Source: Pantoea sp. alder81
GTDB taxonomy: Bacteria; Pseudomonadota; Gammaproteobacteria; Enterobacterales; Enterobacteriaceae
Direction: 5' to 3'
Assembly: GCF_020179835.1 (NCBI RefSeq)
Contig: NZ_JAIUDA010000002.1
Location: forward strand, 186,001-250,000
Length of the DNA: 64,000 nucleotides
Shown here in pieces: positions 1 through 8,347 of the stretch. Made by a program: the position numbers and the translations under genes. Each line of letters opens with the position of its first letter. The stretch's first letter is position 1. The notes under the pieces were generated by a model that did no database searches, was not told the origin of the DNA, and saw nothing but the letters and a program-made list of their open reading frames with translations.

Positions 1-1985
1 AACAGAGCCGCTTCTGGAACGTGTCCGGTGTGGACGCGGACGTCAGCCTGAGCGGTGCCAAAGTGAAGCTGGAAAGCCTCGCCGCGCTGGTCAATGGTGC
101 CATCGCCTTCGATTCTCCTGAGGAAGGCCAGCAGGCCAACAGCGACGAAAACTATCAGCTTTACCCCGATCTGGCACGCAGCCAGCGTGGTGTGCAGATC
201 AGCCTTGATTTACCCAACGGCAACAATCTCAAAGCGGATAGCACGCCGCTGATGTATCAGGGTCTGGAAGTCGGCACCCTGACCAAACTCAATCTGCTGC
301 CGGGCGGTAAAGTCACTGGCGAACTTACCGTTGATCCTTCGGTGACTGGCCTAATGCGCAGCGGCACGCGCATTGAGATGCGCGCGCCTAAACTGAGCCT
401 GACTGACACCAATCTCAGCAGCTTGCTGACCGGTAACACCTTCGAACTGGTGCCAGGCGAAGGTGCCGCGCAGGATCACTTCACTGTATTGCCTGCCAGC
501 GAAACCCTGCTGCAGAAACCGGATGTGTTAACAGTGAAACTCAGCGCGCCGGAAACCTACGGTATTGATGGCGGTCAGCCGGTGATGCTGTACGGCATGA
601 AGATCGGCCAGGTTATTTCGCGTCAACTGGATGAGGATGGCATCAGCTTTGCGGTGGCAATCAATCCGGAGTATCGCCATCTGGTACACGCAGACAGCAA
701 GTTCATCGTGAATAGCCGTCTTGATGTGAAGTTTGGCCTGGATGGGATGCAAGTGCTGGGTGCCAGCGCCCGTGAATGGGTTGACGGCGGCATCCGTCTG
801 GTGCCGGGCGCGAAAGGTAACCCTTCCGCACGCTATCCTTTATATGCAGATGCTGAACGTGCCCAGGAAGGCATTATCGGTGACCAGCCGCCGACCACAC
901 TGAAACTCACTGCCAATAGCTTGCCGGATGTGCAAGCCGGATCGGTGCTGCTGTATCGCAAATTCCAGGTGGGTGAAGTGGTGGACGTGGTGCCTCGCGC
1001 CGATGCCTTTGAGATCGCCATCCACATTGAGCCGCAATACCGCAAGTTGCTGACCAACGAAAGCGTGTTCTGGGCCGAAGGTGGCGCGAAAGTGCAGCTG
1101 AACGGCAGCGGCTTAACGGTGCAGGCTTCGCCGCTCAACCGTGCGCTGAAAGGGGCGATCAGCTTCGACAACCTCACTGGTGCGCAAGCGGCGAAAGGCG
1201 TGAAGCGCGTGCTGTATGCCTCTGAAACGGCTGCCCGTGCGGTGGGCAGTCAGATTACCCTGCATACCTTCGATGCCAGCAAACTGGCCGCGGGCATGCC
1301 GATTCGCTATCTCGGCATTAATGTCGGTCAGGTTGAATCGCTGGCGTTGAGTCAGGACAACAATCAGGTCGTGGCGAAAGCGGTGCTCTATCCTGAGTAT
1401 GTGCAGGACTTCGCACGTATCGGCAGCCGCTTCTCGGTGGTTTCACCTGAAATCTCCGCTGCGGGCGTCAACCATCTGGAAACCCTGCTGCAGCCTTACC
1501 TTAACGTTGATCCTGGTAAAGGTGCGCAGGCGCGTAGCTTCGAGTTGCAGGAAAGTACCATCACCGATTCGCGTTACCTCAACGGACTCAACATCTATGT
1601 CGATGCCACCGAAGCGGGTTCGCTGTCGCTGGGTACGCCGGTGCTGTTCCGTGGTGTAGAAGTGGGCACGGTAACCGGCACCTCGCTGGGCAACATGGCG
1701 GATCGCGTGCAGATCGCGCTGCGCATCAGCAAGAAATATCAGCATCTGGTGCGTAACAACTCGGTGTTCTGGCTGGCGTCTGGCTATAACCTCGACTTTG
1801 GTCTGATTGGCGGCGTGGTGAAAACCGGGACCTTCCAGCAGTTCATTCGCGGTGGCATCCAGTTTGCTACGCCACCGACGGTGCCGCTGGCGCCACAGGC
1901 GGGTGCTGACAAGCACTTCCTGCTGCAGGATGAAGCACCGAAAGAGTGGCGCAGTTGGGGAACGGCGATTCCGTCCTCCAATTAA
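1..1985 (+). CDS. letB: LetB (YebT) multi-MCE lipid transport protein, C-terminal part
   Basis: The reading frame is open from the first bases (frame starting at base 3), so the 5' end lies outside the window; the GTG at 21 is internal. About 660 residues are present. Five complete MCE domains can be counted from the repeated Y/F-x-G/K-x-x-VG-x-V signature (YQGLEVGTLT, YGMKIGQVIS, YRKFQVGEVV, YLGINVGQVE, FRGVEVGTVT), preceded by the tail of another. E. coli LetB has seven MCE domains and 877 residues, so roughly the first quarter, with the membrane anchor, is missing here. LetB forms a periplasmic tunnel of stacked MCE rings carrying lipids between inner and outer membranes. rsmF follows downstream as in E. 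coli, separated by a terminator. Identity is secure; the partial state is only due to the window edge. Confidence 0.95.
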   Translation, partial: QSRFWNVSGVDADVSLSGAKVKLESLAALVNGAIAFDSPEEGQQANSDENYQLYPDLARSQRGVQISLDLPNGNNLKADSTPLMYQGLEVGTLTKLNLLPGGKVTGELTVDPSVTGLMRSGTRIEMRAPKLSLTDTNLSSLLTGNTFELVPGEGAAQDHFTVLPASETLLQKPDVLTVKLSAPETYGIDGGQPVMLYGMKIGQVISRQLDEDGISFAVAINPEYRHLVHADSKFIVNSRLDVKFGLDGMQVLGASAREWVDGGIRLVPGAKGNPSARYPLYADAERAQEGIIGDQPPTTLKLTANSLPDVQAGSVLLYRKFQVGEVVDVVPRADAFEIAIHIEPQYRKLLTNESVFWAEGGAKVQLNGSGLTVQASPLNRALKGAISFDNLTGAQAAKGVKRVLYASETAARAVGSQITLHTFDASKLAAGMPIRYLGINVGQVESLALSQDNNQVVAKAVLYPEYVQDFARIGSRFSVVSPEISAAGVNHLETLLQPYLNVDPGKGAQARSFELQESTITDSRYLNGLNIYVDATEAGSLSLGTPVLFRGVEVGTVTGTSLGNMADRVQIALRISKKYQHLVRNNSVFWLASGYNLDFGLIGGVVKTGTFQQFIRGGIQFATPPTVPLAPQAGADKHFLLQDEAPKEWRSWGTAIPSSN

Positions 1986-1990
1986 CCTAT

Positions 1991-2020
1991 CGGGCAGCCT
2001 GCGGGCTGCCCGTTTTATTT
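1991..2020 (+). terminator. Rho-independent terminator after letB
   Basis: An 8-bp GC-rich stem (CGGGCAGC / GCTGCCCG) with a 6-nt loop is followed by TTTTATTT, beginning 6 bases after the letB stop. Confidence 0.85.
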
Positions 2021-2060
2021 GCACGTGTTACACTTCCCCCCTAATTTCATACCCCGGTAA

Positions 2061-3485
2061 ATGTCCGTGTCCGATCGCTTTCCTGAAGATTTCCTTGCGC
2101 TGATGCGCGCCAGCCTTGCTGATGAAAATGAACTGCAGCGTTTCCTGACCATCAGCCAGCAGCCGCTGCGCCGTAGCCTGCGCGTCAATACGTTGAAAAT
2201 CAGCGTGGAGGCGTTTTTAGCACGCACTGCGCACTACGGCTGGCGCCTGACGCCGGTTCCCTGGTGCGCCGAAGGATTCTGGATCGAGCGGGAAGATGAG
2301 ACATTGCCGCTGGGCAGTGTGGCCGAGCACCTGAGCGGTTTGTTCTACATTCAGGAAGCCAGCTCCATGCTGCCGGTCACCGCATTATTTGATGCTGCGC
2401 CAGAAGCACGCAAGGTGATGGATGTGGCCGCTGCACCGGGCTCCAAAACCACGCAAATGGCTGCGTTGATGCGCAACGAAGGCGTGATCCTTGCCAATGA
2501 ATATTCAGCCAGCCGCGTAAAAGTGCTGCATGCCAATATCAGCCGCTGTGGCGTCAGTAACGTGGCGCTGACACACTTTGATGGCCGCGTGTTTGGCGCT
2601 GCCCTTCCCGAACAGTTTGATGCCATCCTGCTGGATGCGCCCTGCTCCGGCGAAGGTGTGGTGCGCAAAGATGCCGATGCCCTGCGCAACTGGACGCTGG
2701 CCAGCACCGAAGAGATTGCCGCGACCCAGCGCGATCTGCTCGACAGTGCGTTTCATGCCTTACAGCCAGGCGGCACGTTGATCTATTCCACCTGCACACT
2801 AAACCAGATTGAGAATCAGCAGGTGATTGCCTGGCTGCAGCAGCGCTATCCCGATGCAGTTGAAATTGTGCCGTTGCGCGATTTGTTTGATGGTGCCGAG
2901 CGTGCATTGACGCCAGAAGGCTTCCTGCACGTCTTCCCACAGATTTTCGACAGTGAAGGCTTCTTTGTCGCGCGCCTGCGCAAAACCGCCAGCATCCCGG
3001 CGCTACCTGCTCCCACTTATAAAGTGGGTAAACTGCCCTTCTCGCCTGCCAGCCGCAAGCTGATCGCCGAAGTGCAGCAAGCGGCAGCCAAAGTGGGCAT
3101 TGAGTGGGATGATCAGCATTCGTTGTGGCAGCGCGATAAAGAGCTGTGGCTATTCCCGGCCGCACTGGAAAGCTGGCTCGGCAGAGTACGCTTTTCACGT
3201 ATTGGATTAAAATTGGCGGAAACCTTCCCGAAAGGCTATCGATGGCAGCATGAAGCCGTGGTTGCCCTGACGCAACCTGGCAGCGCACTGGATTTTGAAC
3301 TGACGGAAGCCGAGGCAGAAAGCTGGTATCGCGGCCAGGATATTCGCCCTGAAACCGCACCGCCGCGCGATGAAATGATCGTAACCTATCAGCAACAGCC
3401 ATTGGGGTTAGCTAAGAAGGTCAGCAACCGCATCAAGAACAGCTATCCACGCGAACTGGTGCGCGACGGGCGTTTATTCCGCTAA
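2061..3485 (+). CDS. rsmF: RsmF, 16S rRNA m5C1407 methyltransferase
   Basis: 474 residues against 479 for E. coli RsmF (YebU). It uses S-adenosylmethionine to methylate C1407 of 16S rRNA in the assembled small subunit. The SAM-binding motif [10 protein letters not shown] lies at 121-130, the motif IV PC dipeptide in DAPCSGEG has Cys195, and the motif VI catalytic TC in STCTL has Cys245; both cysteines required by RNA m5C methyltransferases are intact. The C-terminal ~170 residues correspond to the PUA-like RNA-binding extension of this family. The ATG at 2061 aligns with the family N-terminus (FPxxFL). It sits 75 bp after letB with a terminator between, and converges on pphA with only 2 bp between the stops. 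Confidence 0.95.
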   Translation: MSVSDRFPEDFLALMRASLADENELQRFLTISQQPLRRSLRVNTLKISVEAFLARTAHYGWRLTPVPWCAEGFWIEREDETLPLGSVAEHLSGLFYIQEASSMLPVTALFDAAPEARKVMDVAAAPGSKTTQMAALMRNEGVILANEYSASRVKVLHANISRCGVSNVALTHFDGRVFGAALPEQFDAILLDAPCSGEGVVRKDADALRNWTLASTEEIAATQRDLLDSAFHALQPGGTLIYSTCTLNQIENQQVIAWLQQRYPDAVEIVPLRDLFDGAERALTPEGFLHVFPQIFDSEGFFVARLRKTASIPALPAPTYKVGKLPFSPASRKLIAEVQQAAAKVGIEWDDQHSLWQRDKELWLFPAALESWLGRVRFSRIGLKLAETFPKGYRWQHEAVVALTQPGSALDFELTEAEAESWYRGQDIRPETAPPRDEMIVTYQQQPLGLAKKVSNRIKNSYPRELVRDGRLFR

Positions 3486-3487
3486 AG

Positions 3488-4135
3488 CTATTGAAGCTGA
3501 ACCAGCGTTAAGCGATTACCGAATACAGCGCCGGTGTCGATGTAATGCTGGTTCGCCACATTGAGCGGCTGTTCCAGCGGCGTGTGGCCAAAATAGAAAT
3601 CGCTCGCGCCGTCGATACTGGCGGAAGCGCCGCGATGATGACGTCCCAGCCGATCGCGGCTCCACACCACCTGATGCCAATCCACATCCTGACCCAACTC
3701 ATAATGGCTGGATGGATAGTCGGCATGAGCAATCACCACTACGCGATCGGCTAACTCAAGGTGCAGAATCAGCGGCAGATCGGCACAGCGTTTCAGCGCA
3801 TGGCGCGCCGCAATTAGGTCTGCCCCTTTTAACTGCCAGAACCAGTCACCGCCGTTCATCATCCACAGCATGGGGTCTTGCCCTTCCAGCGCCGACAACG
3901 CCATCTGTTCATGATTACCGCGCACGCAGCGAAACCACGGCTCCTGCAACAGTTGCAAGCAGCCAGGGCTGTCGGGACCGCGATCGATCAAGTCTCCAAC
4001 CGACAGCAGCAGGTCTTGTTCTTTATCGAAGTCATGCAGAATCAGCTGCGAATCCAGTTGAGCGCGGCAACCGTGTAAATCACCGACCACCCAAATGTTA
4101 CGCCACGTTTTGGCACTTACCGTTTGGTAAAACAT
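3488..4135 (-). CDS. pphA: PphA-type serine/threonine protein phosphatase
   Basis: 215 residues from the ATG at 4135, chosen because GGGGAAG precedes it by 6 nt; an in-frame ATG 14 codons upstream (4177) has no ribosome-binding site. Metallophosphoesterase signatures are intact: GDLHG 18-22, GDLIDRG 47-53 and GNHE 73-76, which carry the Asp/His/Asn ligands of the two-metal centre. E. coli PphA (PrpA) is 218 residues and has been linked to heat-shock and envelope-stress signalling. The gene lies next to rsmF and upstream of the sdsR-yebY region, as in E. coli. PphA and PphB are close paralogues; synteny favours PphA. Confidence 0.85.
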   Translation of the reverse strand: MFYQTVSAKTWRNIWVVGDLHGCRAQLDSQLILHDFDKEQDLLLSVGDLIDRGPDSPGCLQLLQEPWFRCVRGNHEQMALSALEGQDPMLWMMNGGDWFWQLKGADLIAARHALKRCADLPLILHLELADRVVVIAHADYPSSHYELGQDVDWHQVVWSRDRLGRHHRGASASIDGASDFYFGHTPLEQPLNVANQHYIDTGAVFGNRLTLVQLQ

Positions 4136-4218
4136 GTAATCTTCCCCGGTTGACTGGAAGTTTAGTGAACCCGGCATAAAGTATAGTCCGGTGAGATGAA
4201 GCCAGGGGAGGGAGCAAC

Positions 4219-4326
4219 GTGAGCAGCCGTAAACAATTTGTTGGCGTATTGGTGTTTATATTCATTGGCAGCCTGTTGCTGCTGGAATCGCTGGCGCGTT
4301 TGGTGCATCTGCTGTTTGTGGGCTGA
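4219..4326 (+). CDS. 35-residue single-span membrane peptide (hypothetical)
   Basis: Too short for usual gene callers. A GTG at 4219 is preceded by a strong AGGGGAGGGAG Shine-Dalgarno stretch 5 nt upstream. The product begins with a short basic head (SSRKQ) followed by one hydrophobic stretch (VGVLVFIFIGSLLLL) and a short tail ending LLFVG. It lies divergently upstream of pphA. I do not recognise a family. The ribosome-binding site and membrane-peptide composition support translation; conservation cannot be judged from one sequence. Confidence 0.5.
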   Translation: MSSRKQFVGVLVFIFIGSLLLLESLARLVHLLFVG

Positions 4327-4481
4327 AGGATTTTACATCTCAGAAGTTTCAACAGTGGCTGCGTCCTGCAGCCCTGATGAAAGTCCCGTCCGGCGCTTAT
4401 CTCCGGCGCTCATTGAAGGCGTTAGCTCTGTGCGGGACGGCGGTCACTTTATCAACTCAGACAATTCCGAACAAGTTAAAT

Positions 4482-4500
4482 GATATTAACTATCATTCTC
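4482..4500. promoter_or_regulatory. Candidate Fur box
   Basis: GATATTAACTATCATTCTC matches the 19-bp Fur consensus (GATAATGATAATCATTATC) at 14 of 19 positions, and further ATCATT repeats follow. It lies 100 bp upstream of the small exported-protein gene at 4600. This is a match by eye to a known consensus, so moderate only. Confidence 0.45.
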
Positions 4501-4599
4501 ATCATTAAGATTTACGCTTCGCTTACACTAGTGATGGTAATTTAAGCTTTCGTCCTTCCTGCCGATAACGTCCTATCCCTTCTCCACCTCAATGAGAAT

Positions 4600-4860
4600 A
4601 TGAAAACGCTTTCTTTTATCACACTGATGCTGTTGCTGGTCAGCATGCCCACTCACGCCAAAAAGCATGTTGAACTGATCGAGCAAGGCAGTTACATCAA
4701 CAGCGAAGGACAATCGATTCATCGTCCCGCACACACGCAAAATAATGACATCCCCGATGGCGCAACCGCTCGCTGCCGCGATGGTTCCTATAGTTTCAGC
4801 ACCCATCATCGTGGAACCTGTTCTCGTCATGGCGGTGTTGCGGAATGGCTGGCATCTTAA
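4600..4860 (+). CDS. Small exported DUF3761-type protein
   Basis: 86 residues with a signal peptide (MKTLSFITLMLLLVSMPTHA, cleavage after THA). The mature part ends in a Cys/Gly-rich stretch, CRDGSYSFSTHHRGTCSRHGGV, whose two cysteines and CxDGxxSxS...HxGxCSxHGGV spacing are the hallmark of DUF3761. Such domains are short, secreted and of unknown function; the cysteines may form a disulfide. The ATG at 4600 has only a weak purine-rich site (GAGAAT). A candidate Fur box about 100 bp upstream suggests iron-responsive expression. Family assignment is from motif memory, not a search. Confidence 0.65.
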   Translation: MKTLSFITLMLLLVSMPTHAKKHVELIEQGSYINSEGQSIHRPAHTQNNDIPDGATARCRDGSYSFSTHHRGTCSRHGGVAEWLAS

Positions 4861-4922
4861 GCCACACGCAATAAGCAGTATGTGCCAGGCTTAAAGGACA
4901 GTATTTTCTTAAGGAGTGAGCA

Positions 4923-5201
4923 ATGAAAGACTATTATAAAATCGATCTTGAGCTTTTTATGCAAAATAACGCGGACTTGATCCGCGAAATAAAAAGCAAA
5001 GCGCCGGTTTATGCGGATGAGTTGGGATTAGAGGTGGTGCAATATATTAACCGTGAAGTGAAACAAGCTCATCTGGATTATATCGAAAGCCTTGGCGTGC
5101 GCGATCCCTATGAATATTACGTGTCGCAACATGAAGAAGATCGCCACCTGGCTGACACGCTGATTGCTCAGCATCGTGCCGCTTTACACCACACCGCTTA
5201 A
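4923..5201 (+). CDS. Hypothetical 92-residue acidic cytosolic protein
   Basis: The ATG at 4923 has an excellent AAGGAGTGAG ribosome-binding site. The product has no signal peptide or membrane span and looks mostly helical and charged (DLELFMQNNADLIREIKSKAP, then an amphipathic stretch and a His-rich end). It follows the DUF3761 gene on the same strand after 62 bp and is closed by a hairpin at 5210. I do not recognise a family. Translation is likely from the ribosome-binding site and from codon use like its neighbours. Confidence 0.6.
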   Translation: MKDYYKIDLELFMQNNADLIREIKSKAPVYADELGLEVVQYINREVKQAHLDYIESLGVRDPYEYYVSQHEEDRHLADTLIAQHRAALHHTA

Positions 5202-5209
5202 CTGACTGA

Positions 5210-5234
5210 TTTGCCACACTAGCCGTGTGGCAAA
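5210..5234. terminator. Hairpin between convergent small genes, probable bidirectional terminator
   Basis: A perfect 10-bp stem (TTTGCCACAC / GTGTGGCAAA) with a 5-nt loop sits between the convergent genes ending at 5201 and 5244. No strong T-run follows on either strand, so termination is likely but not assured. Confidence 0.5.
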
Positions 5235-5243
5235 TGGTGTTCT

Positions 5244-5411
5244 CTAGCGCGAGAGAAAGAATATCGCCAGCAGGAAGAAAACCCACAATCCGGCAAAGGT
5301 CGCAAAGCCGACACGAGGCGTTTTCGTCCGGCCAACCACGACACCGATAAAGAGGCTCAGCAACGTTAAGGTGCCAATCATTACCCAGAGAAGATATTGC
5401 GCATTTGCCAT
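5244..5411 (-). CDS. 55-residue two-span membrane protein (hypothetical)
   Basis: The minus-strand ATG at 5411 is preceded by AAGGAT 5 nt upstream. The product has two hydrophobic segments (about residues 7-26 and 37-53) joined by a short basic loop (GRTKTPRVG), so both ends should face the same side of the inner membrane. It ends in FFLSR. No known family is recognised. It is too short for many gene callers but has a ribosome-binding site, a membrane-protein pattern and a hairpin just after its stop. Confidence 0.6.
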   Translation of the reverse strand: MANAQYLLWVMIGTLTLLSLFIGVVVGRTKTPRVGFATFAGLWVFFLLAIFFLSR

Positions 5412-5519
5412 GAAGGATCCTTATTAATCGGCAATAAAAACAGTGCGCACTCTTATACCATTTTTCACGCTAACTGGCTGCTGTTAAATGTCCGCATCTT
5501 TCGTGCTGGCTTGAATTCA

Positions 5520-5846
5520 TTACGCCGTTGGATGACCACAACGCACGGCTTTTAATTGTTCCAGCTCATTTAACCGTGTCGAGGCATGCTTGTTGGCGCT
5601 AGCCTTAGCGATACCGTTGCCGATGCCAAAATCGCCGATGAAACCAATCACCGTCAGCGCATCAAACTCACCGGTTTTGTCGATCTGCTGTTGGACACTG
5701 TGGGATTTGGCGATCTCTTGATCCAGTGCCGCACAGTTGTAGGTTTGCGCTTCTTCATCACTGACTTTGGGTGATTGCGGGTATTGCTTCAGAGCGCAGC
5801 TGCTGAGCAGCAGGATAGTGGTGAACAGTACAGCAGGTTTGAACAT
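5520..5846 (-). CDS. Small hypothetical lipoprotein
   Basis: The frame is open further upstream, but the ATG at 5846 starts a clear lipoprotein signal: MFKPAVLFTTILLLSSCALKQ, lipobox LSSC, lipidated Cys near residue 17. That gives 108 residues and removes an implausible 38-residue extension. A GAGAG sequence precedes this start. The mature part has a helical region, a Gly-rich stretch (GFIGDFGIGNGIAKASA) resembling glycine-zipper segments, and a second cysteine near the C-terminus. Function unknown; membrane-anchored in the periplasm by inference. It lies on the minus strand beyond the sdsR gene. Confidence 0.65.
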   Translation of the reverse strand: MFKPAVLFTTILLLSSCALKQYPQSPKVSDEEAQTYNCAALDQEIAKSHSVQQQIDKTGEFDALTVIGFIGDFGIGNGIAKASANKHASTRLNELEQLKAVRCGHPTA

Positions 5847-6071
5847 CTCAAGACTCTCGTTTTGGCTGGCATGGTGGGTATGTGGCTGAGAGGAAATGTA
5901 GCACGTGAAGCGAGGCGCGATTGGGTGAATAACTGGGCGAGTTGCGGGTATTTTGCGCAAAGATTGCGGTAAGGAATGCGGGAGTGGAGTTTGATTCGGA
6001 TATAAAAATTTCGGACAAATTTCGGGAAATTAAGGCGAAGAACTAAATTTAACTATTAAAATCAATCATAT

Positions 6072-6171
6072 AAAAAAAGACCCAATACGATTCCTGTATC
6101 GGGTCCAGGGAAATGGCTCTTTGAGAGCCGTGCGCTAAAAGTTGGCATTTTTGAAGGCGAGTTCGCCTTGC
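6072..6171 (-). ncRNA. sdsR: SdsR (RyeB) sigma-S-dependent small RNA
   Basis: The minus strand reads GCAAGGCGAACTCGCCTTC, then AATGCCAACTTTTAGCGCAC, GGCTCTCAAAGAGCCATTTC and a terminator stem GACCCGATAC / GTATTGGGTC followed by seven T. This matches E. coli SdsR in order and sequence, including the conserved core AACTTTTAGCGCACGGCTCT, the central GGCTCT hairpin and the terminal hairpin. The location between pphA and yebY is also that of E. coli sdsR. A CTACCTT element about 8 nt upstream of the inferred 5' end fits a sigma-S -10 box. SdsR is an Hfq-dependent stationary-phase RNA that represses ompD, mutS and tolC among others. The antisense RyeA/SraC transcript known in E. coli was not evaluated. 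Confidence 0.92.
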
Positions 6172-6316
6172 CATTTAAAGGTAGCCCAAGGGTGATTATT
6201 TTCCAGCCAACGGTCACGATGCGGTAAGGAAGCTGCCAACTCTGTGATCGTGCTGACACACCGGGAAAGCAAGCGTAGCGGCAAAACTGTGCGCTACGCC
6301 CGAATTTTTGCAGGGA

Positions 6317-6661
6317 CTACTTACCGCACAGCTGTTGCGCGCGATCGACGATCGGCTGCAGGCTCATCTTCTGGCCCGGATGTGCTTTATCTTCCGCCAC
6401 GATGGTATCGATGGATTGCTGAGTGCCTTTACCCGCGCCGGCGCGTGCATGCGCTTTATCATTTAACGGATACTGCAACAAGGTGCTGGGATTGATGGCA
6501 AACAGCGCGCCGTCTTTCTCACAGGTCAGCATCACCTCTTCGCGGGTGAACGGCCATTTGTCTTTGCCAATCTCAAAGCGGCTGACGGTAATAATCTGCG
6601 CGGCCATCGCCTGGCTGCACAGTGCCATCAGAATGCAGGCTGGAATCAATTTCTTCAGCAA
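6317..6661 (-). CDS. yebY: YebY family exported protein (DUF2511)
   Basis: 114 residues (E. coli YebY 113) with a signal peptide ending SQAMAA. The mature part contains the family pattern [22 protein letters not shown] and two cysteines (in LTCEKDG and QQLCGK). It is the last gene of copC-copD-yebY, 32 bp after copD, an arrangement kept from E. coli (yobA-yebZ-yebY). A role in periplasmic copper handling is inferred from the operon; a biochemical function is not known to me. Confidence 0.9.
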   Translation of the reverse strand: MLKKLIPACILMALCSQAMAAQIITVSRFEIGKDKWPFTREEVMLTCEKDGALFAINPSTLLQYPLNDKAHARAGAGKGTQQSIDTIVAEDKAHPGQKMSLQPIVDRAQQLCGK

Positions 6662-6693
6662 AATATCGACCTCATTTTCTCTTTAATTACAAT

Positions 6694-7575
6694 TCAGGCC
6701 GGAGACAGCGTAGCAAACACGCTGACCAATCCGACAACAACAATGGCCAGCAGCAGCTCAAGCTGCGTCAGGCGAATAAACTGCTGCGGCGCGTGACTAC
6801 CCGCGACGCGAAAACCTGGCACCAGAACATAGCGATTGATCAACGCAATGCCCACCATCATCATCACCAGCATCACTTTGACCACCAGCATCGCACTCCA
6901 CAACGTGGTGCCCCAATTGAGCGGCGTGCCACCAATCATCAGGCTGTTGATCAGCCCGGTGAGCAGCGCCAGTGCGACAGCCAGATGCCCGTAGCGCGAA
7001 AAGCGCATCATGCAGCGAATCGCATCGGTGCGATACGCAATCTGTCGGGCCTCACGCATCAGCAACAACAGGGGCAGTAAACCGCCGGTCCAAAACGCGG
7101 CGGCAATCAAGTGAAGCGCATGATTGATCTGCTGCAGCAAGCCGGGTAAACCATCGCGCATGGCGGCGTGCCCGACGCCTGCCAGCGCCACCAGCTGTAA
7201 CAAACCACTCACCAGCAAAAGCTGCTGGCGCAGTGTGCCACGCATCAGCAAGGCCAGCGTGCTCAGCAGTGCGAAGCCCAGCTCCCAACGCCACACTGCG
7301 CCGAAGCGCGTCGCTAAAACCGCCTGCCAGGTTTCCACGTCACCGACATTGCGCCAGTCGCCGCTCATCAAACCGGTTTGCGTGGCCAGCATCAACACCG
7401 CGCTAAGCAGGCTTAACAGCGCCGTCGTGACTAAAATTTTGTGCAAACGTTGCACCAGCACCGGGCGATAACGCCGCGGTGCCAGCAGAGCCGTATAGAA
7501 CGCGCTGCCAGCCAGCAATAGCACCGCAATAAAATGCAGGGCGCGCAGGACGATCCACAACGTACTCAGACCCAT
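6694..7575 (-). CDS. copD: CopD (YebZ) copper homeostasis membrane protein
   Basis: 293 residues (E. coli YebZ 290) with about eight membrane spans, starting MGLSTLWIVLRALHFIAVLLLAGSAFY. Conserved His residues in the spans (ALHFIAV, GVGHAAM, INHALHLIAAAFWTGG) are those expected for copper passage in CopD proteins. Its start is 3 bp after the copC stop, so the two are probably translationally coupled. CopD is thought to take copper from periplasmic CopC across the inner membrane; direction and physiological role in enterobacteria are not settled. Confidence 0.93.
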   Translation of the reverse strand: MGLSTLWIVLRALHFIAVLLLAGSAFYTALLAPRRYRPVLVQRLHKILVTTALLSLLSAVLMLATQTGLMSGDWRNVGDVETWQAVLATRFGAVWRWELGFALLSTLALLMRGTLRQQLLLVSGLLQLVALAGVGHAAMRDGLPGLLQQINHALHLIAAAFWTGGLLPLLLLMREARQIAYRTDAIRCMMRFSRYGHLAVALALLTGLINSLMIGGTPLNWGTTLWSAMLVVKVMLVMMMVGIALINRYVLVPGFRVAGSHAPQQFIRLTQLELLLAIVVVGLVSVFATLSPA

Positions 7576-7578
7576 GGA

Positions 7579-7956
7579 TTACTTCACGCTGAACGCGTAG
7601 CTTCCCTTGGTTTTGTGTCCATCAACGGACAACACATGCCAGTTCACCTGATAGTTGCCGGATGGCAGCGGTTTGCTGATCGGTACGATCAACTGATCAT
7701 GCTGCTTGTCGTTAAGTTTGGCTTTTTCCACGGCCATCGGCTGATTCTGTGCATTGAGCACTTCTACACCGCTGAAGGCAGGCTCAACATCTTCTGTGAA
7801 GGTCAGCGTAAGATTTTGTGGCGAGCTGTCGATCACCGCTTTGTCAGCGGGAACCGGCGTTTTCAGGTGAGCATGTGCCAGTGCAAACTGACTGAAGACC
7901 AACGTGGATGACGCCAGCAACAGCGCCACAATCGGGTTTAACGCAGTTTTCTTCAT
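7579..7956 (-). CDS. copC: CopC (YobA) periplasmic copper-binding protein
   Basis: 125 residues from the ATG at 7956, chosen for its AGGGAAGAAG ribosome-binding site and because a normal signal peptide follows ([27 protein letters not shown]); a longer upstream frame is noise. Cleavage after FALA leaves an N-terminal HAHLKTP, the amino-terminal His being the Cu(II) ligand of CopC, with the other expected ligand regions in [11 protein letters not shown] and [12 protein letters not shown]. coli YobA is 124 residues. It is the first gene of the copC-copD-yebY unit and diverges from holE across about 150 bp. Confidence 0.93.
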   Translation of the reverse strand: MKKTALNPIVALLLASSTLVFSQFALAHAHLKTPVPADKAVIDSSPQNLTLTFTEDVEPAFSGVEVLNAQNQPMAVEKAKLNDKQHDQLIVPISKPLPSGNYQVNWHVLSVDGHKTKGSYAFSVK

Positions 7957-8109
7957 CACTTCTTCCCTTTGCAATGCGGCGCTCTGCCGCAAACGTGGCA
8001 GCAGGATACGCCGCTGGCAAAGACGTGTCGAGACTTGCGGTGCGATCCAATTTCCTTGATCCGTAAAGGGGAAACCATTACTTTTGCCCCTGTTTATCAG
8101 GAGAAATGC

Positions 8110-8340
8110 ATGAGCCAAAACCTTGCCCTGTTGTCGCAGGAAGAGAAAGACAAAGTGAATGTCGATCTGGCCGCCGCAGGCGTGGCCTTTAAAGAGCGCT
8201 ACAACATGCCCGTGATCGCGGAAATGGTCGAGCGCGAGCAGCCGGAAGCCCTGCGCGAGTGGTTCCGTCAGCGCTTGATGGGCTACCGTCAGGCATCGCT
8301 CAGCCTCTCTCGCCTGCCCTACGAACCTAAACAGAAGTAA
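8110..8340 (+). CDS. holE: HolE, DNA polymerase III theta subunit
   Basis: 76 residues, the exact E. coli length, with the near-invariant block [20 protein letters not shown] and the ending [11 protein letters not shown]. The ATG at 8110 has AGGAGA 5 nt upstream; a longer in-frame extension to 7969 would run into the copC promoter region and is rejected. Theta binds and stabilises the epsilon proofreading subunit of the replicative polymerase core. exoX follows after 7 bp, putting two 3'-5' exonuclease-related genes in one probable unit. Confidence 0.96.
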   Translation: MSQNLALLSQEEKDKVNVDLAAAGVAFKERYNMPVIAEMVEREQPEALREWFRQRLMGYRQASLSLSRLPYEPKQK

Positions 8341-8347
8341 TTAATCT

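Noticed and set aside
2554-3402. 282-codon minus-strand ORF inside rsmF
   Set aside because: It is a high-GC shadow of rsmF; composition is Arg/Ala/His-rich without domains or a start site.
4369-4420. CTGATGA core resembling a hammerhead ribozyme or riboswitch
   Set aside because: The required second core element (GAAA after a stem) and closing helices are absent; no known riboswitch pattern fits.
6062-6259. 65-codon minus-strand ORF
   Set aside because: It runs over the SdsR small RNA gene and its terminator and has no ribosome-binding site.
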